The notes under the pieces: generated by a model
Told to the model about the DNA's origin: nothing
Seen by the model: the letters and a program-made list of their open reading frames with translations, nothing else
Databases searched by the model: none
Part shown: positions 54,701-64,000 of the stretch, piece after piece
Layout of the letters: the number at the start of each line of letters is the position of its first letter
How positions within the stretch are numbered: position 1 is the stretch's first letter
Position numbers and translations under genes: made by a program
Assembly (NCBI RefSeq): GCF_004803895.1
Contig: NZ_CP021978.1
Location: 3,472,001 to 3,536,000 of the forward strand
Reading direction: 5' to 3'
Source: Streptomyces hawaiiensis
GTDB lineage: Bacteria > Actinomycetota > Actinomycetes > Streptomycetales > Streptomycetaceae
Length of the DNA stretch: 64,000 bases

Positions 54701-56720
54701 CGAAGGCGTCCTGGAAGCGCTCGCGGGCGTCGTCGCCGAAGTGGTCGCCGCCGTTCGCGCGGGGCATGCGCAGACCGAAGTCGTAGATCCAGGCCACGCT
54801 GCGGTCCGAGCAGCGCAGCTCGTACGGCCGCTCGTCGACGACCTCGACACCGAGCCGGCTGAGGACCGGCAGCACGGCCGACAGGGAGATCGCGTCGCCC
54901 GTGCGGTAGATCTTGAAGCGGCGCTCCTCGGGGGCGGCGCCCACCGGCTCGTACAGACTGAGCGCGAAGTCCTTGTCCGCCTCGGCGTTCAGCTGTTCGA
55001 GGTGGACGAGGTCGGCGACCGCGGCGCGGGGGTTGTGGTCGGCCTTGTAGCCCTCGGGGAAGGCGTGCGCGTACCGGCGCATCGCTGCGGCCGCGTGCTC
55101 CTCGCCGAGCTCGGCGTTGAGCGCCTCGGCGAAGGCGTCCTCCCAGGAGCGGGCGGCCTCCACCAGCCGGGACTCGATGCGCTCCTTGTCGGCGTCGGAC
55201 AGCTCCGGCAGCTCGGTGCCCTGTGGGACCCGGACCACGAAGTGCAGCCGGGACAGGATCGACTCGGTGTTCCAGGCCGTGAAGTCGACGCTGATGCCGC
55301 CGAGCTCCTCCTTCAGGATCTCGATGATCCTCAGGCGTACGGCCGTGGTGTAGCGGTCGCGCGGGAGGTAGACGAGGGCGGAGTAGTAGCGCCCGTACTC
55401 GTCCTGGCGCAGGTAGAGGCGGAGGCGCCTGCGCTCCTGGAGGTACAGGACGGAGGTGACGATGGCCCGCAGCTCGTCGACCGGGGTCTGGAACAGCTCG
55501 TCGCGCGGGTACGTCTCCAGGATCTGCGTCAGGTCACGGCCGTCGTGGCTGTTGGGCGAGAACCCGGCGCGCTCCAGGACCTCCTCGACCTTGCGCCGGA
55601 TGACCGGGACCCGGCGCACGGACTCGGTGTAGGCGGCGGAGGAGAACAGTCCGAGGAACCGCCGCTCGCCGATGACGTTGCCCTCGGCGTCGAACTTCTT
55701 GACGCCGATGTAGTCCAGGTACGACGGCCGGTGCACGGTCGCCCGGCTGTTCGCCTTGGTCAGCACGAGCAGCTTGTGCTCACGCGCCTTGGCCCGGGCG
55801 TCGGCGGGCAGCCGCTCGAACGAGGGGCTGACGGGGTGGCTCTCCTCACCGGCGTGCTGCGGGTCCGCGCGCAGTATGCCGAGCCCGGTGCCGGGCACGG
55901 CGGCCAGCGAGTCGTCGCCGCGCAGCTGGTACTCGCGGTAGCCGAGGAACGTGAAGTGGTCGTCGGCCAGCCAGCGCAGCAGCTCGCGGGCCTCCTCGAC
56001 CTGGGGACCGGGCAGGTCACCGGGGATGGGCTCGTCCGGCAGCCCCTCCGCCAGCCGGATCGCCGCCTCCCGCATCTTGCCCCAGTCCTCGACGGCCTCA
56101 CGGGCGTCGGACAGCACGCGCAGCAGGTCGGCGGTGATCTGCTTCAGATCGGCCCGGTCGGTCTCGCGGTCCATCTCCACGTGGATCCAGGACTCGACGT
56201 GCGCGTCGTGCGGAAGGTCGCCGGTCGCCGGGGTCGACAGGACCTCGATGAGCTTGCCGGTGACATCGCGCCGCACGACGAACTGGGGGTGGACGACGAC
56301 GTGGATGCCACGCCCCTGGCGCGTCAGCTCATTGGTGACGGAGTCGACGAGGAAGGGCATGTCGTCGGTGACGACCTCGACCACGGAGTGGCTGCAGGTC
56401 CACCCGTTCTCTTCCACGGTGGGGGTGTGCACCCGCACGTTGGCCGTGCCCTGGGGGCGGTTCTCGGCCAGCCGGTAGTGCGATACGGCGGCTCCGAAGA
56501 CATCGACCGGGTCGCGGTCGGTGAGGTCCTCCGGGGCCGTGTGCAGGTAGTAACGCTGGAGGAACGTGCGGAGAATCTCGCGGTCCGGGGCCTCCTGGGC
56601 GTCTGGGGTCTCCTCGCCCGTCGACCCGGTCGGTAGGTGCCCCCCGACCGGGCTGTTCTCAGCTACCCGGGCGGCCCTCTCGAGCAACTCGGCCTTGGCT
56701 TCGTCCAGCTTGGTCTGCAT
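51771..56720 (-). CDS. NAD-specific glutamate dehydrogenase (large, 180-kDa class)
   Basis: A 1649-aa cytosolic enzyme that oxidises glutamate to 2-oxoglutarate and ammonium with NAD. The start LDEAKAELLERAARVAENSP and the overall length match the large S. coelicolor-type enzyme. N-terminal regulatory ACT-like parts (SVVEVVTDDMPFLVDSVTNEL at about 120-140) precede the catalytic core with GKVARGGLRWSDRREDFRTE and VGAKGGFVAK, and the NAD domain with GIGDMSGDVFGNGML (about 1000). The ATG at 56720 (MQTKLDE) is preferred for its AGGAG/AGAGG upstream; an ATG nine codons earlier is possible. A very long antisense frame covers it but is a codon-bias artefact. Confidence 0.95.
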   Translation of the reverse strand: MQTKLDEAKAELLERAARVAENSPVGGHLPTGSTGEETPDAQEAPDREILRTFLQRYYLHTAPEDLTDRDPVDVFGAAVSHYRLAENRPQGTANVRVHTPTVEENGWTCSHSVVEVVTDDMPFLVDSVTNELTRQGRGIHVVVHPQFVVRRDVTGKLIEVLSTPATGDLPHDAHVESWIHVEMDRETDRADLKQITADLLRVLSDAREAVEDWGKMREAAIRLAEGLPDEPIPGDLPGPQVEEARELLRWLADDHFTFLGYREYQLRGDDSLAAVPGTGLGILRADPQHAGEESHPVSPSFERLPADARAKAREHKLLVLTKANSRATVHRPSYLDYIGVKKFDAEGNVIGERRFLGLFSSAAYTESVRRVPVIRRKVEEVLERAGFSPNSHDGRDLTQILETYPRDELFQTPVDELRAIVTSVLYLQERRRLRLYLRQDEYGRYYSALVYLPRDRYTTAVRLRIIEILKEELGGISVDFTAWNTESILSRLHFVVRVPQGTELPELSDADKERIESRLVEAARSWEDAFAEALNAELGEEHAAAAMRRYAHAFPEGYKADHNPRAAVADLVHLEQLNAEADKDFALSLYEPVGAAPEERRFKIYRTGDAISLSAVLPVLSRLGVEVVDERPYELRCSDRSVAWIYDFGLRMPRANGGDHFGDDARERFQDAFAATWTGKAENDGFNALVLSAGLTWRQATVLRAYAKYLRQAASTFSQDYMEDTLRNNVHTTRLLVSLFEARMSPDRQRAGHEIVDALLEEVDAALDQVASLDEDRILRSFLTVIKATLRTNFFQEAAGGRPHDYVSMKFDPQAIPDLPAPRPAFEIWVYSPRVEGVHLRFGKVARGGLRWSDRREDFRTEILGLVKAQMVKNTVIVPVGAKGGFVAKQLPDPSVDRDAWLAEGVASYKTFISALLDITDNMVAGEVVPPADVVRHDEDDTYLVVAADKGTATFSDIANGVAEQYNFWLGDAFASGGSAGYDHKGMGITARGAWESVKRHFRDMGVDTQTEEFTVVGIGDMSGDVFGNGMLLSEHIRLVAAFDHRHIFIDPNPDAATSYAERRRLFELPRSSWEDYDKELLSAGGGIFPRTAKAIPVNAHIREALGIQTKVAKLTPADLMKAILHAPVDLLWNGGIGTYVKSSVESNADVGDKANDAIRVDGKDLRVKVVGEGGNLGLTQLGRIEFALHGGRINTDAIDNSAGVDTSDHEVNIKILLNGLVRDGDMTVKQRNKLLADMTDEVGHLVLRNNYAQNTAIANALAQSSAMLHAQQRFMKHLVRERHLDRALEFLPTDRQIRERLAQGHGLTGPETAVLMAYTKITVAEELLHTSLPDDPYLKGLLHAYFPTELREQFPDRLDGHPLRREITTTVLVNDTVNTGGTTYLHRLREETGASLEEIVRAQTAARAIFRQSPVWDGVEALDNKVEADVQTRIRLHSRRLVERGTRWLLNNRPQPLQLAETVDFFADRVEQVWGQLPKLLRGADLEWYQKIHDELTGVGVPDELATRVAGFSSAFPTLDIVSIADRMGREPLDVAEVYYDLADRLRITQLMDRIIELPRADRWQSMARAAIREDLYAAHAALTADVLAVGDDTSTPEQRYKAWEQKNAAILGRARSTLEEIQSSDAFDLANLSVAMRTMRTLLRTHS

Positions 56721-56747
56721 TGTCCTCTGGCTCCTGTCGCGCGCCAT

Positions 56748-57165
56748 TGCGTGACGTAGAAGGAAGTACGGCCTCTGCGCTTACGACCTCACGTCGTGAC
56801 ACGGGGTATCCGGTCTGTGCCGACGCTATGCCGCAAGGTGAGATGAGCGGGGGTGTCTGAGCCATTCTTGAGCTGCTCCACCGGTGTGATGCTGCTCTCC
56901 GTGACGCCCGGATCCTGGTGATGTTCGGCGTCCCGGGAGTCCTCGATGTCACGTCCCGCCCGCGAGAACCAGCGACCGCCGCCCGGTCACGGATGTCGTC
57001 CGTGCTCGCCGGGCGCAGGGCAGGGACGACGACGTCCCCGCGAACTATCGCGCTGATCACGCCACCAAGGCTATCGCTCCTCACAGGGGCTCCGTCATGA
57101 GCCGTATGTGTACAAAACCAGCCCTGGAAGTTTGACGTTCTGCACAGTGCAGATACGGATTTCGG
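56748..57165. other. Intergenic region upstream of glutamate dehydrogenase
   Basis: About 420 bp separate the dehydrogenase from the phosphatase, both on minus. A frame starting at 57084 (minus) is open here but runs into the dehydrogenase and has no coding-like composition. It is AT-richer near 56880-56950 and 57090-57160, consistent with a promoter for the dehydrogenase. No clear structure or RNA was recognised. Confidence 0.45.
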
Positions 57166-57831
57166 TCATGCGGCGAGCCGCGCCGCCTCCGCAACCGCTT
57201 CCTCCAGCGTGTCCACGACAGGCACGCCGACAACTTCCAGGCTCACCCGGCTGTGCGACCCGCCGGTGTACAGCACGGCCCGGGCTCCCACGTGCAGCGC
57301 GGCCACCGCGTCGTCCGCGGCGTCACCGATCACCACGGTCCGCTCCGGCGCCACCCCGCTCAGCGACGCCAGGTGACGCACCATGTGCTCGGCCTTGCTG
57401 CCCCCGGACGGCCCGGTGCGTCCGTCCACCCGTATGAAGTGCGGCTCGATGCCGAATCCCCGTACCAGCGGAACGAGCTCCTCGTGCACGTACATGCTCA
57501 GGATCGACTGGCTGCGCCCCGCCGACCGCCACCCGGCCAGCAGCTCCACGGCTCCCACCGTCAGTCCGCACGCCGTCCGGTGCTCGGTGTAGTACCGGTG
57601 GAAGATGTCGTCCATGGCCTCCCACTCGGCCTCGGTCGGCAGCCGCCCCATCAGCCGCTCGTAGAACTTCGGCACCGGTACGCAGTACAGCTCCCGGTAC
57701 TTCTCCAGCGTCAGCGGCTCCAGCCCCAGCTCGGCGAAGGCCGCGTTCGTCGCCCCGATGATCGCGTCGATGTCGTGGAACAGCGTCCCGTTCCAGTCCC
57801 AGACAATGTGCGCGTCCGTCTTCATCCCCAT
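57166..57831 (-). CDS. HAD-superfamily phosphatase with Asn at motif I
   Basis: A 221-aa HAD hydrolase. Motif I is VWDWNGTLFHD: the nucleophile Asp is present but the second catalytic Asp (general acid) is Asn. Motif II-like Ser is in ILSMYVHEEL, a motif III Lys in GGSKAEHMVRHL, and motif IV is VVIGDAADDAVAAL. The cap is the small helical type (about residues 22-90), as in phosphoglycolate phosphatases. The substrate is unknown and the Asn suggests altered or slow turnover. The ATG at 57831 is used; 57825 is an alternative. Confidence 0.88.
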   Translation of the reverse strand: MGMKTDAHIVWDWNGTLFHDIDAIIGATNAAFAELGLEPLTLEKYRELYCVPVPKFYERLMGRLPTEAEWEAMDDIFHRYYTEHRTACGLTVGAVELLAGWRSAGRSQSILSMYVHEELVPLVRGFGIEPHFIRVDGRTGPSGGSKAEHMVRHLASLSGVAPERTVVIGDAADDAVAALHVGARAVLYTGGSHSRVSLEVVGVPVVDTLEEAVAEAARLAA

Positions 57832-57900
57832 GCCCGAAAACGTACCCGCCCCCACTGACAATCAAGAGAGCGGCGCCTCAACGCGCCCCCCGCCGCCGGT

Positions 57901-58416
57901 TCAGTCCCCGCGTCCCACCAGGTTCGCGATCTCCTGCGTGGCGAACCACAGCAGCTCGTGGTCCTCCGCCCCGTCCACGACGGACTGCGCGTCGTCGTCA
58001 CCGCCGTCCGCCGCCGCCAGCGCCTCGCCCGCCGCCGTCACATCGGCCTGGGCGTCCGCCGCGTCGACATGCACCGACGCGGCCTTGCCCAGCGGCACCG
58101 CACCCGCGACCCGCACCTCCCCCGGCCCCGCCGGATCGGGCCCCCCAGCCGGATCCGCGCTCGCGGCTCGGTCAGCCACGTCGACGGCGATCACGACCCG
58201 GCGCCGCGGCGCCCCTGGCTCGGCCGCCAGCAGGCGCAGCGAGGCCTGCGCGGCCCGGCCGAGCGCCGCGTACTCCAGTTCCTCGATGTCGTCGGAGGCG
58301 TACCACTCGCGCAGCCCGGGCGTCACGGCGTAGGCGGTGAACGGCCCGGCTCCCAGCTCACCCGTCCTGTACGCCTCGGCGAGACCGGGGAGGGTCAGGG
58401 GCACGTAGACACGCAT
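57901..58416 (-). CDS. Conserved actinobacterial protein, DUF6912-like
   Basis: A 171-aa soluble protein, beginning MRVYVPLTLPGLAEAYRTGE, with ASDDIEELEYAALGRAAQAS in the middle and an acidic end (DDDAQSVVDGAEDHELLWFA). The opening matches, from memory, a family known only as DUF6912; no function is established. The middle is Ala/Asp/Gly-rich. It is on minus, 70 bp upstream of the phosphatase, and may share its transcript. Confidence 0.8.
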   Translation of the reverse strand: MRVYVPLTLPGLAEAYRTGELGAGPFTAYAVTPGLREWYASDDIEELEYAALGRAAQASLRLLAAEPGAPRRRVVIAVDVADRAASADPAGGPDPAGPGEVRVAGAVPLGKAASVHVDAADAQADVTAAGEALAAADGGDDDAQSVVDGAEDHELLWFATQEIANLVGRGD

Positions 58417-58729
58417 GGCTGGCCGCTTTCGTGGTCGTGGGTCGGAGGGGCTCCGGAGGGGCTCCGGAAGGCCTTCAGGATACGTGCGGGGCGTCCCCTT
58501 TCGAGTCCCGCCCCATGACGCCGGACGCGTCCACCCCGGGCCCGGAATTCACCCGGCGCACCCCTGCGCCTGTGGGCTCCACACCCCCGACACCACCCGG
58601 ATAGGTGAACCTTCCGGCACCCGCGACCCGCACCGTGCTTCCTTGCCGCGGCCCCCGTCGGCCCCGTACAAGATCACCACTCGAAGTTACTCCCCGGTAC
58701 TCACCGGACCCACGAAACGGGGACCCCCC
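58417..58729. other. Divergent intergenic region
   Basis: About 310 bp between the DUF6912-like gene (minus) and the Rv3235-like gene (plus). I see no separate gene. The frame of the downstream gene is open back to 58415 but lacks a good start there. It must contain promoters for both directions; none is clear enough to name. Confidence 0.4.
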
Positions 58730-59896
58730 ATGCACAAGGTCATGACCAGGACCCGGCACCGCTCCACCACCCACCCACCGACCCTCCATGACGCACGCCA
58801 CCCCGCCACGACCACGGCACCCCACCCGCCGACACACCCCACACCCGGCACACCGACCGACGCCACACCTCCGACACCGGCCGGCACGATCCCTCGCACA
58901 GCCGCCGGCACCGCGCTTCGCACCCCCGGCAGCACAGCGCCCCGCCCTTCCACGAACACCCCACCCGGCACTCCGGCCGGCGCCGCACCCCGCGCATCGG
59001 CCGGCACCGCATCCCGCCCCCCGCGCAGCCCAGCACTCCGCCCTCCCGCGGACACCACACCCGGGGCTCAGGCCGGCGCCACACCTCGCACGCCCGCCGG
59101 CACCACACCCGGCACTCTGGTCGTCACCGCACCCCGCATCCCCCGCAGAACAGCGGCCCTTCCGCCCGCGAACACCACAGCCGGCACCCCCGACAGCACC
59201 ACTCCCGGCACTCCCGGCCGCACCCCTCGACGCACCCCCGCTCACACCACACCCCGCACCCCCGCCGCCCCCGCAGCCGCCACCACACCCGCCGGTGCCG
59301 CACCCCCGCGTTCGCCCGGCAGCGGCCGGGCCCGGCCTCCGGCGGCGGGCGGCCGTCCGCCGGCCTCCGCCCGCGCCAAGACCTCCCGCACCCGTCCGGC
59401 GGACACGCGCCCGCCGACCCCCTCCGCGACCCGCACAGCCCCCCGCAGGACCACGGAGACCGCCGCCCCGGCGCGCCCGGACGCCGCTGCCGCGGCCACC
59501 ACCGGAACCGCCCCCCGCGTCCCGGCCCGAGGTTCCCGCCACTCGGCGATCCCCCAGCCCCTCCCGACCGACCTCTTCGCCGACCTCCTCGTCGCCGTGC
59601 TGAGCGGCCACCGCCCCGTCCACTCGATGCTCCGCCACACCCGCGGCCGTGCCTACGACGAGCTGGCCTGGCTGGCCGAACGCGGCCCGCTGCGTACCCG
59701 CGGTGTCCGTCCCGTCGTCCGCGACATCGGCTACTTCGAACCCCGCCCGGGCGCGATCGAGGCTTTCGCCCGCATCGGCGCCGGCGACCGGCTGCGCGCC
59801 ATGGCCTTCCGCCTGGAACTCGGCCAGGACCTCCGCTGGCGCTGCACAGCGGTGGAACTGGGCGGCCCCCGCCCACCGCGCCCGGAGTCCGACTGA
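58730..59896 (+). CDS. Rv3235-like protein with long Thr/Pro/Ala-rich N-terminus
   Basis: A 388-aa protein. About 290 N-terminal residues are very rich in Thr, Pro, Ala and Arg with loose 10-11-residue repeats (PGTPAGAAPR-like). The C-terminal ~100 residues match the small Rv3235 family: LFADLLVAVLSGHRPVHSML, LAERGPLRTRGVRP, VRDIGYFEPRPGAIEAFARI and LRWRCTAVELG. The family is present throughout actinobacteria, near secA, with no known function. The ATG at 58730 follows an ACGGGGAC ribosome site. Either the start is much nearer the domain or the low-complexity part is translated; both frames fit the codon bias. A strong hairpin follows. Confidence 0.75.
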   Translation: MHKVMTRTRHRSTTHPPTLHDARHPATTTAPHPPTHPTPGTPTDATPPTPAGTIPRTAAGTALRTPGSTAPRPSTNTPPGTPAGAAPRASAGTASRPPRSPALRPPADTTPGAQAGATPRTPAGTTPGTLVVTAPRIPRRTAALPPANTTAGTPDSTTPGTPGRTPRRTPAHTTPRTPAAPAAATTPAGAAPPRSPGSGRARPPAAGGRPPASARAKTSRTRPADTRPPTPSATRTAPRRTTETAAPARPDAAAAATTGTAPRVPARGSRHSAIPQPLPTDLFADLLVAVLSGHRPVHSMLRHTRGRAYDELAWLAERGPLRTRGVRPVVRDIGYFEPRPGAIEAFARIGAGDRLRAMAFRLELGQDLRWRCTAVELGGPRPPRPESD

Positions 59897-59940
59897 GGCC
59901 TGCTGTGGCCGTCTGAGTTGGTGTGCGGCTGCTCCCAGAC

Positions 59941-59976
59941 CGAAGGGCCGGACACCCTCGGGTGTCCGGCCCTTCG
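59941..59976. terminator. Bidirectional terminator between Rv3235-like gene and secA
   Basis: A 17-bp stem (CGAAGGGCCGGACACCC and complement) with essentially no loop lies between convergent genes. Such extended stems typically end transcription both ways in streptomycetes. Confidence 0.85.
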
Positions 59977-60001
59977 AACCGCTACGGCGCCTCGGCGACC
60001 G

Positions 60002-62848
<2,847 letters not shown>

Positions 62849-63126
62849 GGGGGTTGGTCTCCTTGCCGGTCGGGCCTGGGACGGTCGGTTACCACTTGAC
62901 TTACTGAGCAACGGCCATCGTATGCGAGGACCCCACCGCGCCGGGAGGGTCTGCTGCGACGGCGACCGTCCGCTGCTTCAATTCTGATTCGTCTGCTTCA
63001 AAGGGGACAACGTCCGGCCCCTTCGGATAGTGCCGCGCCCTTCCATCGAATTGCACAACGCGTGACCATCCACTCACCCACGGCAAAAGGATGACATCGC
63101 GACCGGCCTCCGAGCAGAATCGGCCG
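62849..63126. promoter_or_regulatory. secA / acetyltransferase divergent promoter region
   Basis: A 278-bp gap with divergent starts. It is AT-richer than average around 62890-63090 (for example TCAATTCTGATTCGTCTGCTTC). It should carry the secA promoter and that of the GNAT gene; I could not place the boxes. Confidence 0.45.
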
Positions 63127-63693
63127 ATGGACCCCGTCACCCTCACCACGGACCGTCTCCTGCTGCGCACGGTGGGCCCCCGGGACACCGACGCGGTGTA
63201 CGACGCCTGCCAGGACTCCGACATCCAGCGCTGGACCACGATCCCCTCGCCCTACCTGCGTGAGCACGCCCTGAACTTTACGGAACAACTGGTCCCGGAC
63301 GGCTGGGCGGACGGCTCCATGTTCACCTTCGGCGTCTTCCCGCGCTCCGGAGAACTGGCGGGCATGCTCGGCATCACGATGCGCGCCCTGGGCATGGGCG
63401 AGATCGGGTTCTGGGCCGCGAAGCAGCACCGCGCGAACGGCTACGTCACCGAGGCCGTCCTCGCCGCCTGCCGCTGGTCCTTCACCCGCGCCGCACTCGA
63501 CCGCGTCGAATGGCGCGCGGAGGTGGGCAACCGGGCTTCCCGCGCGGTGGCGGAGCGAGCGGGCTTCACGATCGAGGGCACCCTGCGCTCCGCGACGAAC
63601 AACAGGGGAGTACGCCGGGACACCTGGGTGGGCTCCCTGCTCCCCTCCGACATGGGCCTCCCGTCGACGGCCCCGTACCTGCCGGCGCGCTGA
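63127..63693 (+). CDS. GNAT-family N-acetyltransferase
   Basis: A 188-aa GNAT protein of the RimJ/RimL-like class. It begins MDPVTLTTDRLLLRTVGPRD, typical for that group, and has the acetyl-CoA segment EIGFWAAKQHRANGYVTEAV with motif A's (Q/R)xxGx(G/A)-like RANGYV, and RVEWRAEVGNRASRAVAERA followed by GFTIEGTLR. It would acetylate a protein N-terminus or a small amine. The ATG at 63127 is chosen over upstream in-frame codons. It stands alone and divergent from secA. Confidence 0.88.
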   Translation: MDPVTLTTDRLLLRTVGPRDTDAVYDACQDSDIQRWTTIPSPYLREHALNFTEQLVPDGWADGSMFTFGVFPRSGELAGMLGITMRALGMGEIGFWAAKQHRANGYVTEAVLAACRWSFTRAALDRVEWRAEVGNRASRAVAERAGFTIEGTLRSATNNRGVRRDTWVGSLLPSDMGLPSTAPYLPAR

Positions 63694-63762
63694 CCGGCTC
63701 GGCCGCCCCGGCAAACGCGCAGGTCACGCTCCGCTGTCAGTGCCACCCCATACGCTGCGACC

Positions 63763-64000
63763 ATGACCACCCCGCCCCCCACCGCAGACCTCTCCGCAGA
63801 CGAGGCCCGCAGAATCGCGCTCCGCGCCCAGGGCTTCCTCGGCGCGCCCGACCGCCGCTCCGGCGTCCGCGGCATCCTCCGCCACCTGGGCGCGATACAG
63901 CTCGACACCATCTCGGTCCTGGCCCGCTCCCATGAACTCGTTCCGTACGCCCGCCTGGGCGGGGTCGGACGGAAGACAGTCGAGGACGCCTACTGGCAGG
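63763..64000 (+). CDS. YcaQ-like winged-helix protein, 5' part only
   Basis: The first 79 codons are visible; the gene continues beyond the window. It begins MTTPPPTADLSADEARRIALR with GFLG and GVRGILRHLGAIQLDTISVLARSHELVPYARLG. This matches the N-terminus of the winged-helix DNA-binding/YcaQ (DUF1006-type) family, which includes DNA glycosylases that unhook interstrand cross-links. Catalytic residues lie further along, so activity cannot be judged. The ATG at 63763 follows the GNAT gene by 69 bp on the same strand. Confidence 0.75.
   Translation, partial: MTTPPPTADLSADEARRIALRAQGFLGAPDRRSGVRGILRHLGAIQLDTISVLARSHELVPYARLGGVGRKTVEDAYWQ

Noticed and set aside
51777-56636. Very long open frame antisense to the glutamate dehydrogenase
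   Set aside because: High third-position GC of the real gene removes stop codons in the opposite frame. Its translation has no domain and the sense protein is a clear family member.
56659-57084. Possible 141-aa minus-strand gene upstream of glutamate dehydrogenase
   Set aside because: It runs into the dehydrogenase start, lacks a ribosome site and its composition (Arg/Ser-rich, mixed codon third positions) is not coding-like. I would reconsider if homologues were found.

Overview
The window is a high-GC actinobacterial chromosome segment, almost certainly from a Streptomyces. The minus-strand order ftsE, ftsX, C-terminal processing protease, smpB, ssrA is followed by prfB and two adjacent PkaB/PkaA-type Ser/Thr kinases. 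Further on come a very large NAD-glutamate dehydrogenase and secA. The tmRNA tag peptide (ANTKRDSQSFALAA), the LAETG wall-sorting signal, frequent GTG/TTG starts and strong third-position GC all fit. No CRISPR array, insertion sequence, prophage or tRNA gene was found; the region reads as core chromosome with one specialised cell-envelope locus.

Layout. 1-4140: the 5' part of a polysaccharide deacetylase (runs off the window), a proline-rich single-pass membrane protein, a LysR regulator, a four-helix membrane protein and an 81-aa orphan, with a 15-bp tandem repeat. 4391-8961: an MFS exporter, then a GH31 alpha-xylosidase overlapping its LacI regulator, preceded by a perfect 18-bp palindrome. 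8978-18602: ssrA/smpB trans-translation pair, protease, FtsEX, a small zinc-ribbon membrane protein, an LAETG surface protein, prfB and the two kinases. 18965-23041: a divergent 1358-aa FHA protein with an EssC/EccC-like ATPase and internal repeats. 23217-26837: a sugar ABC importer (lipoprotein and two permeases, no ATPase) whose first permease carries a large inserted domain.

26968-51657 is a cell-wall glycopolymer locus. It holds four bifunctional GT2-TagF proteins, an AftB-like GT-C protein, three other multi-pass GT-C-like proteins, two stand-alone GT2 enzymes with an extra C-terminal domain, a GalE-type epimerase, a TagG/TagH-type ABC exporter, a TetR regulator and a GtrA-type flippase. 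A peroxide-response pair (ohr/ohrR, with a near-consensus OhrR box) is embedded in it. The set suggests a secreted teichoic-acid-like polymer: epimerase and glycosyltransferases make it in the cytoplasm, TagF modules polymerise it, the ABC pair exports it, and GT-C enzymes decorate it outside using lipid-linked sugars that GtrA may flip.

51771-64000: NAD-glutamate dehydrogenase, a HAD phosphatase, a DUF6912-like protein, an Rv3235-like protein with a long Thr/Pro/Ala-rich N-terminus, secA, a GNAT acetyltransferase and the start of a YcaQ-like winged-helix protein cut by the window edge.

The best candidates for undescribed biology are the FHA-ATPase beside the kinases, and the four TagF paralogues, which have lost different active-site residues.
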